64,000 nucleotides of DNA from positions 930,001 through 994,000 of the forward strand of contig NZ_FOVG01000001.1 of the NCBI RefSeq assembly GCF_900115075.1. Direction: 5' to 3'. This stretch comes from Candidatus Pantoea varia. GTDB lineage: Bacteria > Pseudomonadota > Gammaproteobacteria > Enterobacterales > Enterobacteriaceae. Below, piece by piece: positions 1 through 11,210 of this stretch. How positions within the stretch are numbered: position 1 is the first letter of the stretch; the number at the start of each line of letters is the position of its first letter. The translations under genes were made by a program, and so were the position numbers. Below the pieces are notes generated by a model. The model was given only the letters and a program-made list of their open reading frames with translations. It had not been told where the DNA came from and did no database searches.

Positions 1-638
1 CAATCTTCTGCCGCGGTAAAGATACGATCGATGCGTCCGGGATAACGTTGCTTGCCGTCGCTGCTGGCAACCTCGCCGTTATTCACTTTGTCGATAAAGC
101 TGTTGCCCAGCCCGGAAACCTCAACACCGTTGATGTCGCTGACGGTGAAGTAGCTGTGCAGCGCTGCTGTGGCTTCATAGTCGCCATAGGCTTCCAGCTC
201 GATCTCACAATGCTGGCCCAGGCGGAAGCGGGCAATCAGGGTAAACTCATGCGGCCAGAGTTTCAGCGTCTGTGCGTTGCTCTCCAGTACCAGCGTCAGC
301 ATCACGCCATCTTCATTCTCATCATGCGCAGTCAGCTTCCACGGCTGAACACGGGCAAAACCGTGTGCGGGTTCGCCTGCCGGGCCAAACCACGGCCAGC
401 AGATGGGTACGCCGCCACGAATCGCTTTACCCGGTGAGAAGAGACTCTTATCGCTCAGCCAGAGTACCGGCTTTTCGCCGCTCGGCTGCCAGGCAATCAG
501 GTGGGCGCCCTGCAGAGTGACTGCTGCCCGCACCTTAGGGTGACTGATGACAATCGCCGGGAGTTCACCCACCTGACGCTGAGAAAGGTAAGGGGAGATC
601 TGATTCACCACCGGCAGAGAAAACAGCTTATCTTGCAT
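1..638 (-). CDS. yeaD: YeaD, D-hexose-6-phosphate epimerase-like (3' end outside window)
   Basis: An open frame runs from an ATG at 638 leftwards off the window edge, giving 212 codons of a protein that is about 294 residues in E. coli. The visible part begins MQDKLFSLPVV and contains the family's GGVPICWPWFGP and HGFARVQPW stretches of the aldose 1-epimerase-like (galactose mutarotase) fold, the latter with the conserved His. The family interconverts the alpha and beta anomers of glucose-6-phosphate in the cytoplasm. GGAAGGAA just upstream of the ATG is a good ribosome-binding site. It lies downstream of gapA on the same strand, behind an intrinsic terminator, so read-through or a separate promoter must supply it. 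The C-terminus cannot be assessed. Confidence 0.9.
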   Translation of the reverse strand, partial: MQDKLFSLPVVNQISPYLSQRQVGELPAIVISHPKVRAAVTLQGAHLIAWQPSGEKPVLWLSDKSLFSPGKAIRGGVPICWPWFGPAGEPAHGFARVQPWKLTAHDENEDGVMLTLVLESNAQTLKLWPHEFTLIARFRLGQHCEIELEAYGDYEATAALHSYFTVSDINGVEVSGLGNSFIDKVNNGEVASSDGKQRYPGRIDRIFTAAED

Positions 639-660
639 GTTCGATTCCTTCCTGTGCGTA

Positions 661-688
661 TAAAAAAAGGGCGACCGAAGTCACCCTT
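661..688 (-). terminator. Intrinsic terminator after gapA
   Basis: Read on the minus strand, a 9-bp stem (AAGGGTGAC pairing with GTCGCCCTT, one G-T wobble) closes a TTCG tetraloop and is followed by seven T. It sits between the gapA stop and the yeaD start. Confidence 0.85.
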
Positions 689-711
689 ATTCTCAATGAT
701 GTCTGGCTGCC

Positions 712-2052
<1,341 letters not shown>

Positions 2053-2463
2053 ATGGCTAAAGACACCGCACCCGACGCAAAAATCGCCGAGCTGACAGAA
2101 ATGCAGCGTTATGTGACCCAGCAGCGCGGAACGGAACCGCCTTACAGCGGCGCACTGCTGCACAACAAGCAGGAAGGGATCTACCACTGCCTGGTCTGTG
2201 AGGCGCCACTTTTTCTTTCAGAGACTAAATATGATTCTGGCTGTGGCTGGCCCAGTTTCTATGAGCCAGTCAGTGACGAGGCGATTCGCTACATCGAAGA
2301 TAATTCACACGGCATGCAGCGTGTTGAGATCCGCTGTGGCAGTTGCGATGCGCATCTGGGGCATGTCTTCCCCGATGGCCCGCAACCGACTGGCGAACGC
2401 TACTGCGTTAATTCCGCCTCGCTGAATTTTACCGACGAGCAGGGCGAACAGACCAAAGGGTAA
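2053..2463 (+). CDS. msrB: Peptide-methionine (R)-S-oxide reductase MsrB
   Basis: Repairs oxidised methionine in proteins by reducing the R-sulfoxide, using thioredoxin. The protein has 136 residues, the usual length. Two zinc-binding pairs are visible, C46/C49 (CLVC) and C95/C98 (CGSC), together with [20 protein letters not shown] and the catalytic Cys118 in RYCVNS. It is divergent from gapA and is followed five bases later by yeaC, so the two are probably co-transcribed. Confidence 0.97.
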   Translation: MAKDTAPDAKIAELTEMQRYVTQQRGTEPPYSGALLHNKQEGIYHCLVCEAPLFLSETKYDSGCGWPSFYEPVSDEAIRYIEDNSHGMQRVEIRCGSCDAHLGHVFPDGPQPTGERYCVNSASLNFTDEQGEQTKG

Positions 2464-2468
2464 CGGCG

Positions 2469-2750
2469 ATGAAGGAACAACTTGAAGCAATGCTTGCGTC
2501 AATGACGCCTGAAGTCTATCAGCGGCTGGCGACGGCGGTTGAGATTGGTAAGTGGCCGGATGGCGTGGCATTGACTCAGGAGCAGCGCGACAACTGCCTG
2601 CAACTGGTGATGATGTGGCAGGCGAGGCACAACGACGCACCACAGCACATGACCATTGCCAAAGGGGGCGAAATGGTGATGAAGTCGAAAAAAGAGCTGA
2701 AAGACGAGTTCGGCATCGATCCCGATGTGACCCGCATCCACCTGCACTGA
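2469..2750 (+). CDS. yeaC: YeaC, DUF1315 family protein
   Basis: A 93-residue cytoplasmic protein of unknown function, recognised by its DUF1315 pattern (YQRLATAVEIGKWPDG near the N-terminus and a KSKKELKDEFGIDP tail). It has no signal peptide or membrane segment. It starts five bases after msrB and ends before a bidirectional terminator. The msrB-yeaC pairing is the same in E. coli. No function is proposed. Confidence 0.9.
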   Translation: MKEQLEAMLASMTPEVYQRLATAVEIGKWPDGVALTQEQRDNCLQLVMMWQARHNDAPQHMTIAKGGEMVMKSKKELKDEFGIDPDVTRIHLH

Positions 2751-2754
2751 CGGC

Positions 2755-2790
2755 AAAAAAAAAGCTGGCGTAAAGCCAGCTCCATTTTTA
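2755..2790. terminator. Bidirectional terminator between yeaC and pncA
   Basis: AGCTGGC (2763-2769) and GCCAGCT (2775-2781) form a perfect 7-bp stem with a GTAAA loop. An A-run lies on the left and a T-run on the right, so it can end transcripts from both convergent units. Confidence 0.85.
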
Positions 2791-3396
2791 AATCAGAATC
2801 GCGCCCTGAGCGGTCATCTGAGCAAAGGCGATCTCACTGTCCTCAGGATTCAGATTCACGCCGCGGCAACCCTCTTTCACCACCTCAACGTGATACCCCA
2901 GCTCCAGGGCATCCAGCACGCTATATTTCACGCAGTAGTCCGTCGCCAGCCCCAGCATCACCAGATGGGTAATGCCACGCTCACGCAGCCAGCTGTCCAG
3001 CTCGGTTTTACGGCGATGACCGTTGTCAAAAAAGGCGCTGTAACTGTCAACATCCTGGTCTTCACCTTTATGGAACGTCGCATCAAACAGTGAACGATCC
3101 AGACCCGGATGGAAGTCCGCGCCCGTCGAGCCCTGAATGCCGTGATCGGGCCACCAGATCTGCGCCAGACCATTCAATTCGCCCAGCGTGTAGACCGGCT
3201 CACCGGAGACCGAGGCAAAGCTACCGTGATTGGCCGGGTGCCAGTCCTGCAGGGCCAGTACGCATTCCCCGTTTTCACGAAACAGTCGCGCATAACGATT
3301 TGCCACCTCGACCGTATGGTCGCCCTCATGGACTGCCATCGGGCCGCCGGGGCAAAAATCGTTCTGAATATCAATAATGATGAGTGCCCGCTTCAT
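2788..3396 (-). CDS. pncA: Nicotinamidase / pyrazinamidase
   Basis: Hydrolyses nicotinamide to nicotinate plus ammonia in NAD salvage. The protein has 202 residues, slightly shorter than E. coli PncA. The isochorismatase-type triad is visible: Asp9 in IDIQNDF, a Lys in the FHKGEDQDVDSYSAF segment and the nucleophilic Cys in LATDYCVKYS. Metal-binding D and H residues occur in LQDWHPANHGSFAS. It starts 16 bases after ansA with CGGAG before the ATG, so ansA-pncA is very probably one operon, as in E. coli. Confidence 0.97.
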   Translation of the reverse strand: MKRALIIIDIQNDFCPGGPMAVHEGDHTVEVANRYARLFRENGECVLALQDWHPANHGSFASVSGEPVYTLGELNGLAQIWWPDHGIQGSTGADFHPGLDRSLFDATFHKGEDQDVDSYSAFFDNGHRRKTELDSWLRERGITHLVMLGLATDYCVKYSVLDALELGYHVEVVKEGCRGVNLNPEDSEIAFAQMTAQGAILI

Positions 3397-3412
3397 TACA
3401 TGTTGCTCCGTT

Positions 3413-4426
3413 TCAGTCCTGGGTCAGTTCGCCGCGTAAATTCTGCTGCATCTTTGCGCGGATTTGATCGGGCGAAAGATCCTGGCTGAGTAAAAAGTGT
3501 AGCTTGGTTAATGCGGCTTCCACCGTCAGGTCAAATCCGCTGATCACGCCAGCTTCTTCCAGCGCATTGCCGGTGGCGTATCCGCCCATATTTACCTTGC
3601 CAGAAATACACTGGGTGAGGTTCACCACTACGATGCCACGCTCACTAGCCTGCTGGAGTTCGGCCAGGAATTCCTTGTTCTGTGGCGCGTTACCCACACC
3701 ATAAGAGCGCAGGATCAGGGCTTTTACCGGCTGACGGAGGAAGTTACGCACCACGTCTGCTGAAATTCCTGGATAGATGGTCACCACACCAATAGGCTGA
3801 GGCGTAATGGTGTGAACCTTCAGTTCACCCTGACCAGACGGGGCAGGTGGCGTATTGAGGCGGCGAATATGAATGCCCGCTTCCAGCAGCGCAGAAAGGT
3901 TTGGCGAAGCAAAGGCGTTGAAGCCGTCGGCATGAGCCTTGGTAGTACGGTTACCGCGATAGAGGGTGTTGTTGAAAAACAGAGACACTTCGCTGATCGG
4001 GAAGTTGGCCGCTACATAGAGCGAGTTTAACAGGTTTTGCTGGCCATCTGAGCGCAGCTCTGCCAGGGGAATCTGCGACCCGGTCACGATCACCGGCTTG
4101 GCCAGATTTTCCAGCATAAAGGAGAGCGCGGAGGCGGTAAACGCCATGGTGTCAGTGCCATGCAGAATAACAAAACCATCGTAGCGATCGTAGTTTTGAC
4201 GGATATCTTCGGCAATAGACTGCCAGTCTTCCGGGGTCATGTCGGAAGAGTCGATAAGCGGCTGATATTCATGGATGGTGAAATCAGGCATCTCGGGGCG
4301 GTGGAACTCGGGCATATTGGCCAGCTGCTCTTGCAGGTGTCCGGAGACCGGAATATAGCCCTGCGCCGACCGCTGCATACCGATTGTCCCGCCAGTGTAG
4401 GCTACGTAGATGTTTTTCTTTTGCAT
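3413..4426 (-). CDS. ansA: Cytoplasmic L-asparaginase I
   Basis: Converts asparagine to aspartate and ammonia; AnsA is the cytoplasmic low-affinity isozyme. From the ATG at 4426 the protein has 337 residues, as expected. The catalytic threonines are in YTGGTIG near the N-terminus and in VILHGTDTM near residue 90, and no signal peptide is present. An in-frame ATG at 4447 would add seven residues. I prefer 4426 because a TATACT -10-like box (4457-4462, minus strand) would put the transcript start almost on 4447. It lies upstream of pncA in a two-gene unit, downstream of sppA. Confidence 0.94.
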   Translation of the reverse strand: MQKKNIYVAYTGGTIGMQRSAQGYIPVSGHLQEQLANMPEFHRPEMPDFTIHEYQPLIDSSDMTPEDWQSIAEDIRQNYDRYDGFVILHGTDTMAFTASALSFMLENLAKPVIVTGSQIPLAELRSDGQQNLLNSLYVAANFPISEVSLFFNNTLYRGNRTTKAHADGFNAFASPNLSALLEAGIHIRRLNTPPAPSGQGELKVHTITPQPIGVVTIYPGISADVVRNFLRQPVKALILRSYGVGNAPQNKEFLAELQQASERGIVVVNLTQCISGKVNMGGYATGNALEEAGVISGFDLTVEAALTKLHFLLSQDLSPDQIRAKMQQNLRGELTQD

Positions 4427-4474
4427 TAGAGAACTCAGACTCGCCATAAAACGCGCAGTATAAGGGGAATAGCG

Positions 4475-4505
4475 GGGAAAAGCAGCCCGACCAGCGGCCG
4501 GGCTG
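4475..4505 (-). terminator. Probable terminator after sppA
   Basis: CAGCCCG (4483-4489) and CGGGCTG (4499-4505) form a 7-bp stem. On the minus strand it is followed by CTTTTCCCC, only a short T-run, so efficiency may be modest. Confidence 0.45.
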
Positions 4506-4511
4506 AGAGGT

Positions 4512-6374
4512 TTATCGCACTTCGCCGCAGTTCAGGCAGAAGGCGTAACGGTTCTGAGGATCGTTCTGCTTGTCGAACAGACCCGGCTGGGCTTTCATGG
4601 CACTCATGACGTCCAGCATCGGTGCGGGCAGCCAGGCTTTCAGCGTATCCGGCAGTACGGCCTGCACAGAGGCGTTCATCTGGCCCAGTATCATATCCAG
4701 GAAGCTCGGATCATCCTGATACCAGCTCAGCATCGGCTTACTGACTTTCGCCAGCTCACCTGCTTTCTTCACGGCATCATCGAAGTCACCCAGCGCATCA
4801 ACCAGACCGTTGGCTTTGGCATCGCTGCCGGTCCAGACGTGACCCTGCGCAATGGCATCAATCTGCTCTGGGGTTTTATGACGTGACTTCGCCACCAGAC
4901 CCACAAAGTTGCGGTAGCCATTTTCGATGGTCAACTGCATCATCTGCTGAACTTCCGCTGGCAACGCTTTGGTGGTGGAGATATCCGCCAGCGGGGAGGT
5001 GGCAACGCCGTCCGTGTGTACGCCAATGCTGTCCAGACTGTTCTCCAGCGTATTGATCACGCCGAAGATACCAATCGAGCCGGTCAGCGTGCTCGGGTTC
5101 GCCACGATGTAGCTGGCTGGCGTTGAGATCCAGTAACCGCCAGATGCCGCCATACCGCCCATTGAAACCACGATCGGCTTGCCAGCGGCCTGAGCCGCCG
5201 CCAGCTCTTCACGAATCGCTTCCGAAGCCGTCACGCTGCCACCCGGGCTGTTCACCCGCAGAATGATCGCTTTGATTTTCGGATCGAGACGCGCATCGTG
5301 GATCTGAGCCGCTGTGGTGTCGCCACCGACGTTGCCCGGCGTCTCTTCACCATCCATGATGGCACCACTGGCCATCACTACGGCGATGTTGCCATCCTGC
5401 TGCGAGGAGGCCTGTTTCACGCTGTAATCATAGATACTGACGCTTCGGTAATCGTTGCTCTGCTTATCCAGACCAAAGGTTTTCACCAGCTCTTCATCGG
5501 CCGCGGCACGGGAACCCAGCGCATCGACCAGCTTATTATCCAGCGCATATTGCGCGGTATCGCCTTTCACCGCGTTCAATCCGGCAATAATCGCCGCCGC
5601 GCCTGGGAAGAGTTGTTCGGGGGTAATCTGGCGATTGGCTGCCACGGTGTTCAGGTAGTTCTGCCACAGCTGACCGACCCAGCGGCTGTCAGCATCCCGT
5701 GCAGCAGGGGACATATCATCACGCAGGAACGGCTCAACCGCTGATTTATAGGTCCCGACACGGAAGACGTGCGAGGTCACTTTCAGCTTATCCAGCAGCG
5801 TTTTGTAATAGAGCCCGTTGGTGGCGAAACCATGCAGATCTACGGTGCCCTGTGGCGACAGATAGATTTTAGTGGCATAGCTGGCAAGGTAGTATTGCGT
5901 CTGGCTGTAGCTGTCGCCCAGGGCATAAATCGGCTTGCCGCTGTCACGGAATTCACGCAGCGCTTTGCCTACGTATTGGAGTGAAGGCTGATCGCCACCC
6001 GCAAATTCACGTAAGTCGAGCACCATACCTTTGATGTTGCTATCGCCTTTTGCCTGGCGAATCGCGTCGACCACATCAAACAGCGAGTTTTCCTGTAAAC
6101 GGTCACTGCTGGCACCCAGTAACTGGCGGCCGATTTTACTCAGACGGTTACTCACGGAGGGTTTATCCACCAGCACACCGCTAAGATCGACTTTCAGTGC
6201 GCCTTGCTGAATCGGCGCTGAACTGCCGCCCGATCCGCTGACCTGCAACCAGATCCCTACACCTACCACAATCAATAAAATCAGGAAAATATTCAGAATA
6301 AATTCCCTGATAAAATTCAATACCCGCCAGCTCCAGCGGAACAGACCTGCAATTATTCGCCACAATGTGCGCAT
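4512..6374 (-). CDS. sppA: Protease IV, signal peptide peptidase SppA
   Basis: Inner-membrane serine protease that degrades cleaved signal peptides. The 620-residue protein opens with [11 protein letters not shown] and one strong transmembrane segment (about residues 25-46), followed by the tandem SppA domains facing the periplasm. The catalytic Lys is in [11 protein letters not shown] and the catalytic Ser in [10 protein letters not shown], as in the E. coli Ser/Lys dyad. The frame extends four codons up to an ATG at 6386, but GGAGA sits five bases before the ATG at 6374, which also matches the family N-terminus. The extreme C-terminus carries a CLNCG motif. It is divergent from ydjA. Confidence 0.97.
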   Translation of the reverse strand: MRTLWRIIAGLFRWSWRVLNFIREFILNIFLILLIVVGVGIWLQVSGSGGSSAPIQQGALKVDLSGVLVDKPSVSNRLSKIGRQLLGASSDRLQENSLFDVVDAIRQAKGDSNIKGMVLDLREFAGGDQPSLQYVGKALREFRDSGKPIYALGDSYSQTQYYLASYATKIYLSPQGTVDLHGFATNGLYYKTLLDKLKVTSHVFRVGTYKSAVEPFLRDDMSPAARDADSRWVGQLWQNYLNTVAANRQITPEQLFPGAAAIIAGLNAVKGDTAQYALDNKLVDALGSRAAADEELVKTFGLDKQSNDYRSVSIYDYSVKQASSQQDGNIAVVMASGAIMDGEETPGNVGGDTTAAQIHDARLDPKIKAIILRVNSPGGSVTASEAIREELAAAQAAGKPIVVSMGGMAASGGYWISTPASYIVANPSTLTGSIGIFGVINTLENSLDSIGVHTDGVATSPLADISTTKALPAEVQQMMQLTIENGYRNFVGLVAKSRHKTPEQIDAIAQGHVWTGSDAKANGLVDALGDFDDAVKKAGELAKVSKPMLSWYQDDPSFLDMILGQMNASVQAVLPDTLKAWLPAPMLDVMSAMKAQPGLFDKQNDPQNRYAFCLNCGEVR

Positions 6375-6547
6375 CAGACTCTCCATAAATATGTAGCAGG
6401 AAGTGGCCGCCGCGCGGACCAGACTTCCCCGACGAGCTCATCCTAAAGAGCAGCGTGTTAAAAGTCAGCAGGAAATCACTGCGCACTGTTACAAAAAATC
6501 TGCCTGTGCCAGGATAACGGCAACATTACAGAGATCGGGAGAGAAAC

Positions 6548-7099
6548 ATGGACGCACTGGAATTACTGGTCAACCGACGTTCGGCCTCACGCCTGACTGA
6601 GCCGGCACCCGCGGGTGAGGCACTGGAAAATATCCTGCGGGCGGGCATGCGCGCCCCGGATCACGGCACGCTGCAGCCCTGGCGCTTTATCATTGTTGAA
6701 AATGAAGGCCGCGACCGGATGAGTCAGTTGCTGGAGAAGGCGGCACGCGATAACCAGTTGGATGAAAAGGCCATTAATAAAGCGAGCCAGGCGCCGTTCC
6801 GCGCGCCGATGATCATCACGGTGGTGGCACATTGCGAAGCGCACCACAAAGTGCCGCGCTGGGAACAGATTGCCTCGGCCAGTTGTGCCGTGATGGCGAT
6901 GCAGATGGCGGCAGTGGCTCAGGGCTACAACGGTATCTGGCGCAGCGGTGCCTGGACCGATGACGAGCAGGTCCGCCAGGGCTTTGGCTGCCGCGAGCAG
7001 GATGCCATCGTCGGCTTCCTCTATCTGGGCACCCCGCAACTGAAATCCAGCACGACGGTGCTCCCGCCCGACACTGCGCCTTTCGTCCGTTACTTCTGA
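6548..7099 (+). CDS. ydjA: YdjA, nitroreductase-family flavoprotein
   Basis: A 183-residue minimal nitroreductase-fold protein that binds FMN as a dimer; its physiological substrate is not known. Family marks are the N-terminal [10 protein letters not shown] flavin contact, [12 protein letters not shown] near residue 40, and VGFLYLGTP near the C-terminus. AGATCGGGAGAGA lies before the ATG as ribosome-binding site. In E. coli ydjA is followed by selD and topB; here topB follows directly. Confidence 0.95.
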   Translation: MDALELLVNRRSASRLTEPAPAGEALENILRAGMRAPDHGTLQPWRFIIVENEGRDRMSQLLEKAARDNQLDEKAINKASQAPFRAPMIITVVAHCEAHHKVPRWEQIASASCAVMAMQMAAVAQGYNGIWRSGAWTDDEQVRQGFGCREQDAIVGFLYLGTPQLKSSTTVLPPDTAPFVRYF

Positions 7100-7116
7100 T
7101 CGGCCTGTCCGGTTCA

Positions 7117-7144
7117 GGCAGGGTGCTTTTCAGCCCTGCCTTTT
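7117..7144 (+). terminator. Terminator after ydjA
   Basis: GGCAGGG (7117-7123) pairs with CCCTGCC (7134-7140) around a 10-base loop and is followed by TTTT. It closes ydjA and separates it from topB. Confidence 0.7.
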
Positions 7145-7292
7145 GCACGGTTCCTGTGCGAACGATCGCTAACACCGCGCGTCATGCTTACGCCAGAAGA
7201 CCAGCCAGGCTAACATAGCCCGCGAGATTCCAACCGACAGCGAACAACCGGTTATCACTGTGTTCCCCTGATGTTAAGGATGTCCTGATTCA

Positions 7293-9209
7293 ATGCGTTT
7301 GTTTATTGCGGAAAAACCGAGCCTTGGGCGTGCTATCGCAGATGTGCTGCCGAAACCGCATCGACGGGGTGATGGATTCATTGCCTGCGGCGACGACCAG
7401 ATCGTCACCTGGTGTGTCGGCCATCTTCTGGAGCAGGCGCAACCCGACAGCTATGACAGCCGCTATGCGCGCTGGTCGCTGGCCGATCTGCCGATCATTC
7501 CGGAAAAGTGGCAACTGAAACCCCGTCCTTCTGTCGCGAAGCAGCTGAAAGTGGTTGAGGGTTTGCTGGCGCAGGCGAGTGAAGTGGTTCATGCCGGTGA
7601 CCCGGATCGCGAAGGGCAGTTGCTGGTGGATGAGGTGCTCGATTATCTGAACCTGTCCGCTGAGAAACGCAAAAAAGTGCAGCGCTGTCTGATCAACGAT
7701 CTCAACCCTCAGGCGGTGGATCGGGCTATAAACCGGTTGCGTGAGAATCGCGAGTTTATCCCACTGTGCGTCTCTGCGCTGGCCCGCGCCCGTGCGGACT
7801 GGCTCTACGGCATCAATATGACCCGTGCCTGGACGCTGCTGGGCCGCAATGCGGGCTACGACGGTGTGCTGTCAGTTGGTCGGGTGCAGACACCGGTGCT
7901 GGGGCTGGTGGTCCGGCGCGATGAAGAGATCGAAAACTTCGTGCCGAAAGATTACTTCGAGGTAAAGGCGCATATTATAACGCCTGACGGCACTCAGTTT
8001 ATCGCCAGCTGGATCCCCAGCGAAGCCTGTGAACCCTGGCAGGATGAAGAGGGCCGGCTGCTCAAACGCGCGCTGGCCGATCATGTGGTGGCGCGCATTA
8101 CCGGCCAGCCCGCGATCGTCAGCGCCTATAGCGATAAGCGCGAAAATGAAGTAGCACCGCTGCCGTTCTCGCTGTCCAGCCTGCAGATTGAGGCCGCTAA
8201 ACGCTATGGACTGAGTGCGCAGACGGTGCTGGATACCTGCCAGCGGCTCTATGAAACCCACAAGCTGATTACCTATCCCCGCTCGGACAGTCGCTATCTG
8301 CCTGAAGAGCATTTTGCCGGTCGTCATGCGGTGTTAAAGGCGATACAGGCGCATCAGTCTCAGCTGACTCCACCGGCCGATTTCGATGTCGATCGCAGAA
8401 ACCGCTGCTGGGATGATAAAAAAGTCGATGCCCACCACGCCATTATTCCCACGGCCCGTTCCAGCGCGGTAAAGCTCAGTGAAAACGAACAGAATATCTA
8501 CGAACTGGTGGCGCGCCAGTATCTGATGCAGTTCTGCCCGGATTCGGTATTCCGCAAATGTGTCATCGACCTTGATATTGCGGGCGGCAAATTCGTGGCC
8601 AAAGCGCGCTTCCTCGCAGAGGCGGGCTGGCGTGCGCTGCTGGGCAGCAAAGAGCGGGATGAAGAGAACGACGGCATGCCGCTGCCGGTGGTGGCGAAAG
8701 GGGATGAGCTGCTGTGCGAGCGGGGCGAAGTGCTGGCGAAGCAGACTCAGCCACCACGCCCGTTTACTGATGCCACCATTCTCTCGGCGATGACCGGCAT
8801 TGCCCGTTTCGTTCAGGATAAAGAATTAAAGAAAGTGCTGCGTGCGACCGATGGTTTAGGAACGGAAGCCACACGGGCCGGCATTATCGAATTACTGTTT
8901 CGGCGTGGCTTCCTGGTGAAGAAGGGCCGTTACATCAATTCGACGGATGCCGGACGTGCTCTGATTCACTCTTTACCCGATCTGGCAGCCCGCCCGGATA
9001 TGACCGCGCAGTGGGAATCGACACTGACGCGTATCAGCGAAAAGGCCTGCCGCTATGATGAGTTTATGCAGCCGCTGGTGCAGACCTTAACCGGAATTAT
9101 CCAGCAGGCGCGACAGCAGCCTGCGGCGCATGCCTTTCGGGGATTACCGTCCACCGGACAGAAACGTCCGGTGCGCAAAACCAGGCGTAAAGTGAAGGAG
9201 ACGGAATGA
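7293..9209 (+). CDS. topB: DNA topoisomerase III
   Basis: Type IA topoisomerase that passes single strands to decatenate replication intermediates. The protein has 638 residues (E. coli 653). The N-terminal TOPRIM domain begins [14 protein letters not shown] and includes [17 protein letters not shown]; the catalytic Tyr is in [14 protein letters not shown]. The short basic tail ([13 protein letters not shown]) fits a nucleic-acid-binding extension. The ribosome-binding site is weak (AAGGA about 13 bases upstream). ynjH overlaps its last four bases, so the two are coupled. Confidence 0.97.
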   Translation: MRLFIAEKPSLGRAIADVLPKPHRRGDGFIACGDDQIVTWCVGHLLEQAQPDSYDSRYARWSLADLPIIPEKWQLKPRPSVAKQLKVVEGLLAQASEVVHAGDPDREGQLLVDEVLDYLNLSAEKRKKVQRCLINDLNPQAVDRAINRLRENREFIPLCVSALARARADWLYGINMTRAWTLLGRNAGYDGVLSVGRVQTPVLGLVVRRDEEIENFVPKDYFEVKAHIITPDGTQFIASWIPSEACEPWQDEEGRLLKRALADHVVARITGQPAIVSAYSDKRENEVAPLPFSLSSLQIEAAKRYGLSAQTVLDTCQRLYETHKLITYPRSDSRYLPEEHFAGRHAVLKAIQAHQSQLTPPADFDVDRRNRCWDDKKVDAHHAIIPTARSSAVKLSENEQNIYELVARQYLMQFCPDSVFRKCVIDLDIAGGKFVAKARFLAEAGWRALLGSKERDEENDGMPLPVVAKGDELLCERGEVLAKQTQPPRPFTDATILSAMTGIARFVQDKELKKVLRATDGLGTEATRAGIIELLFRRGFLVKKGRYINSTDAGRALIHSLPDLAARPDMTAQWESTLTRISEKACRYDEFMQPLVQTLTGIIQQARQQPAAHAFRGLPSTGQKRPVRKTRRKVKETE

Positions 9210-9517
9210 GGCGTTATTCAGTATTACTGGTCGTAGCCCTGACGCTGGCGACCAGCGCGGCACAGGCGAACAGTCGTTATCAGTCGATGCCACAACAGGG
9301 TAACAGCGGTGGGAATACCGATGTGGTTGTGGATATTCCACCAGAAGCCTGGTCGCAGGCAGAGAGACGTCAGCCCGACTGTCTCCGCTGCTGTATCTTC
9401 GAGAACCGTAACTACACGGAAGGCGCGGTGGTGAAATCAGAGGGCGTATTGCTGCAATGCACCCGTGATGAACACTCGATTGGCACTAACAATCTGATCT
9501 GGAAGATAGTGAAATAG
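9206..9517 (+). CDS. ynjH: YnjH, DUF1496 exported protein
   Basis: A 103-residue protein with a clear signal peptide ([20 protein letters not shown], cleaved near residue 21), so probably periplasmic. The C-terminal half carries the DUF1496 pattern [19 protein letters not shown] and a second Cys in LLQC, giving several cysteines that could form disulfides. Function is unknown. In E. coli ynjH and topB are separated by gdhA and ynjI; here ynjH overlaps the end of topB by four bases, a tighter arrangement consistent with deletion of the genes between. Confidence 0.88.
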   Translation: MRRYSVLLVVALTLATSAAQANSRYQSMPQQGNSGGNTDVVVDIPPEAWSQAERRQPDCLRCCIFENRNYTEGAVVKSEGVLLQCTRDEHSIGTNNLIWKIVK

Positions 9518-9550
9518 CCGTCGCGTGGCGCTCTGCCACGCGACCGTAAG

Positions 9551-10357
9551 TTAAAAGCGGAAGGTTGACCAGATGGGCGCATGGTCTGAAGGCTTTTCCA
9601 TGCTCCTGATGTCATAATCAATGCCGGTCTCGATGCAGTGCGACGCCAGGTTTTTACTTGCCAGCACCAGATCGATACGTAACCCGCGATTATCATCAAA
9701 CCCTTTCGAACGATAATCGAACCACGAGAATCGGTCCGCCACGTCCGGATTGTGCTCACGCCAGGTATCAACCAGTCCCCAGCTCAGCAGGCGATCCATC
9801 CACTCGCGCTCTTCCGGCAGGAAGGAGCATTTGCCGGTGCGTAGCCAGCGCTTGCGGCTATCTTCGCCAATGCCGATATCCAGGTCGGTGCTGCTGATAT
9901 TCATGTCGCCCATGATCAGAACCGGTTTGTCGGCAGGCAGATCTTCGGTCAGCAGACGCTGAAGATCGCGGTAGAACTTCTCTTTAGCCGGAAACTTGGT
10001 GGGATGGTCGCGACTTTCCCCCTGCGGAAAATAACCATTGATCACCGTGATGTCGCCGATCGGACTGGGGATTTCCGCGATAATCAGGCGACGCTGGGAC
10101 TCTTCATCATCACCCGGAAAGCCTCGTCTCACTGACACTGGCTGAGCTTTGGTTAGCAACGCCACGCCATAATGGCCTTTCTGTCCATGATAGAAGACGT
10201 TGTAGCCGAGTTTTGACACCTCTTCCAGTGGGAACATGTCGTCATGGACCTTGGTTTCCTGCAGACCGATAACATCGGGCTGATGCTGTTCAACAAGCGC
10301 CTGAAGCTGATGCGGGCGTGCACGCAACCCATTGATGTTAAATGAAACAAATTTCAT
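9551..10357 (-). CDS. xthA: Exodeoxyribonuclease III
   Basis: Major AP endonuclease and 3'-5' exonuclease of base excision repair. From the ATG at 10357 it has 268 residues, exactly the E. coli length, starting [14 protein letters not shown]. Conserved EEP-family active-site segments are visible: Asn in FNINGL, Glu in GLQETKV, Asp and Asn in MGDMNIS, and the catalytic Asp/His in SDHAPIW near the C-terminus. An ATG at 10369 would add four residues and lacks family support. It is the last gene of the 39-40 min-type block before the synteny change. Confidence 0.96.
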   Translation of the reverse strand: MKFVSFNINGLRARPHQLQALVEQHQPDVIGLQETKVHDDMFPLEEVSKLGYNVFYHGQKGHYGVALLTKAQPVSVRRGFPGDDEESQRRLIIAEIPSPIGDITVINGYFPQGESRDHPTKFPAKEKFYRDLQRLLTEDLPADKPVLIMGDMNISSTDLDIGIGEDSRKRWLRTGKCSFLPEEREWMDRLLSWGLVDTWREHNPDVADRFSWFDYRSKGFDDNRGLRIDLVLASKNLASHCIETGIDYDIRSMEKPSDHAPIWSTFRF

Positions 10358-10469
10358 GAGATCGACCATTTTTCAGCAAGTGATAGCTGCAGATGGTAGC
10401 GATTTTTATGCATAAAGTCATGGCGGAACAGGGGAAGATTGTGCGAATTGGGTAGGGGATGGGCTGGCT

Positions 10470-10856
10470 GTGCAGGAAGCTCAGGTATTGTTTTGGGATG
10501 TGTGTGCGATAAGCAAGATGGTGGTGGGAGAAGGATTATTCGGCGCGTGGCGCCTCACCCTTCGGGCCGCGCTAAAGCGCGTTGTCTCGCAATGCTCGAC
10601 ATGAACCTTAATCGAAGGTTCTCATCCCTCTCCCCGCAGAACAGGAAGCTCAGGTATTGTTTTGGGATTGGTGTGCGATAGACAAGATGGTGGTGGGAGA
10701 AGGATTATTCGGCGCGTGGCGCCTCACCCTCCGGGCCGCGCTGAAGCGCGTTGTCTCGCGATGCTCGACCCGAACCTTAATCGAAGGTTCTCATCCTTCT
10801 CCCCGCAGAACAGGAAGCTAAGGTATTATTTTGGGATTGGTGTACGACATGCAAGA
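10470..10856 (-). repeat. 169-bp tandem repeats downstream of tRNA-Tyr, each with the tRNA 3' end
   Basis: Two full units (10519-10687 and 10688-10856) and a truncated third (about 10470-10518) lie directly downstream of the tRNA-Tyr genes. The tRNA terminal CCA recurs at 10857, 10688 and 10519, an exact 169-base period. Each unit starts with the last ~19 bases of the tRNA (TCCTTCTCCCACCACCA on the minus strand) and then carries unrelated sequence with a perfect stem GAACCTT-AATCG-AAGGTTC and GC-rich palindromes (GGCGCGTGGCGCC, GCGCTAAAGCGC). The layout parallels the 178-bp repeats of the E. coli tyrT operon, which yield the rtT RNA and contain a Rho-dependent terminator. ORFs through it are repeat artefacts. 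Confidence 0.9.
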
Positions 10857-10941
<85 letters not shown>

Positions 10942-10981
10942 TGGGATATATTGAAGAGACTTAAGATGATTCAGATTCAGA

Positions 10982-11066
<85 letters not shown>

Positions 11067-11100
11067 ATGGCCTGAATCTTTCTCTCTTAAAGCGGGGCGC

Positions 11101-11128
11101 ATCATACCAAATGCGATAAGGGTGTAAA
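11101..11128 (-). promoter_or_regulatory. tRNA-Tyr operon promoter with GC-rich discriminator
   Basis: On the minus strand TTTACA (11123-11128) and TATGAT (11101-11106) are spaced by 16 bases, followed by GCGCCCCG, a discriminator typical of stringently controlled stable-RNA promoters. The arrangement is nearly that of the E. coli tyrT promoter. Confidence 0.9.
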
Positions 11129-11210
11129 GCGCCCACTGGCAAAACCACAACTGTTTGCCCACTTTTTACGCGTAGCGCTGAATCTGCAGACAATTCAGCG
11201 CGCTGGCTGC

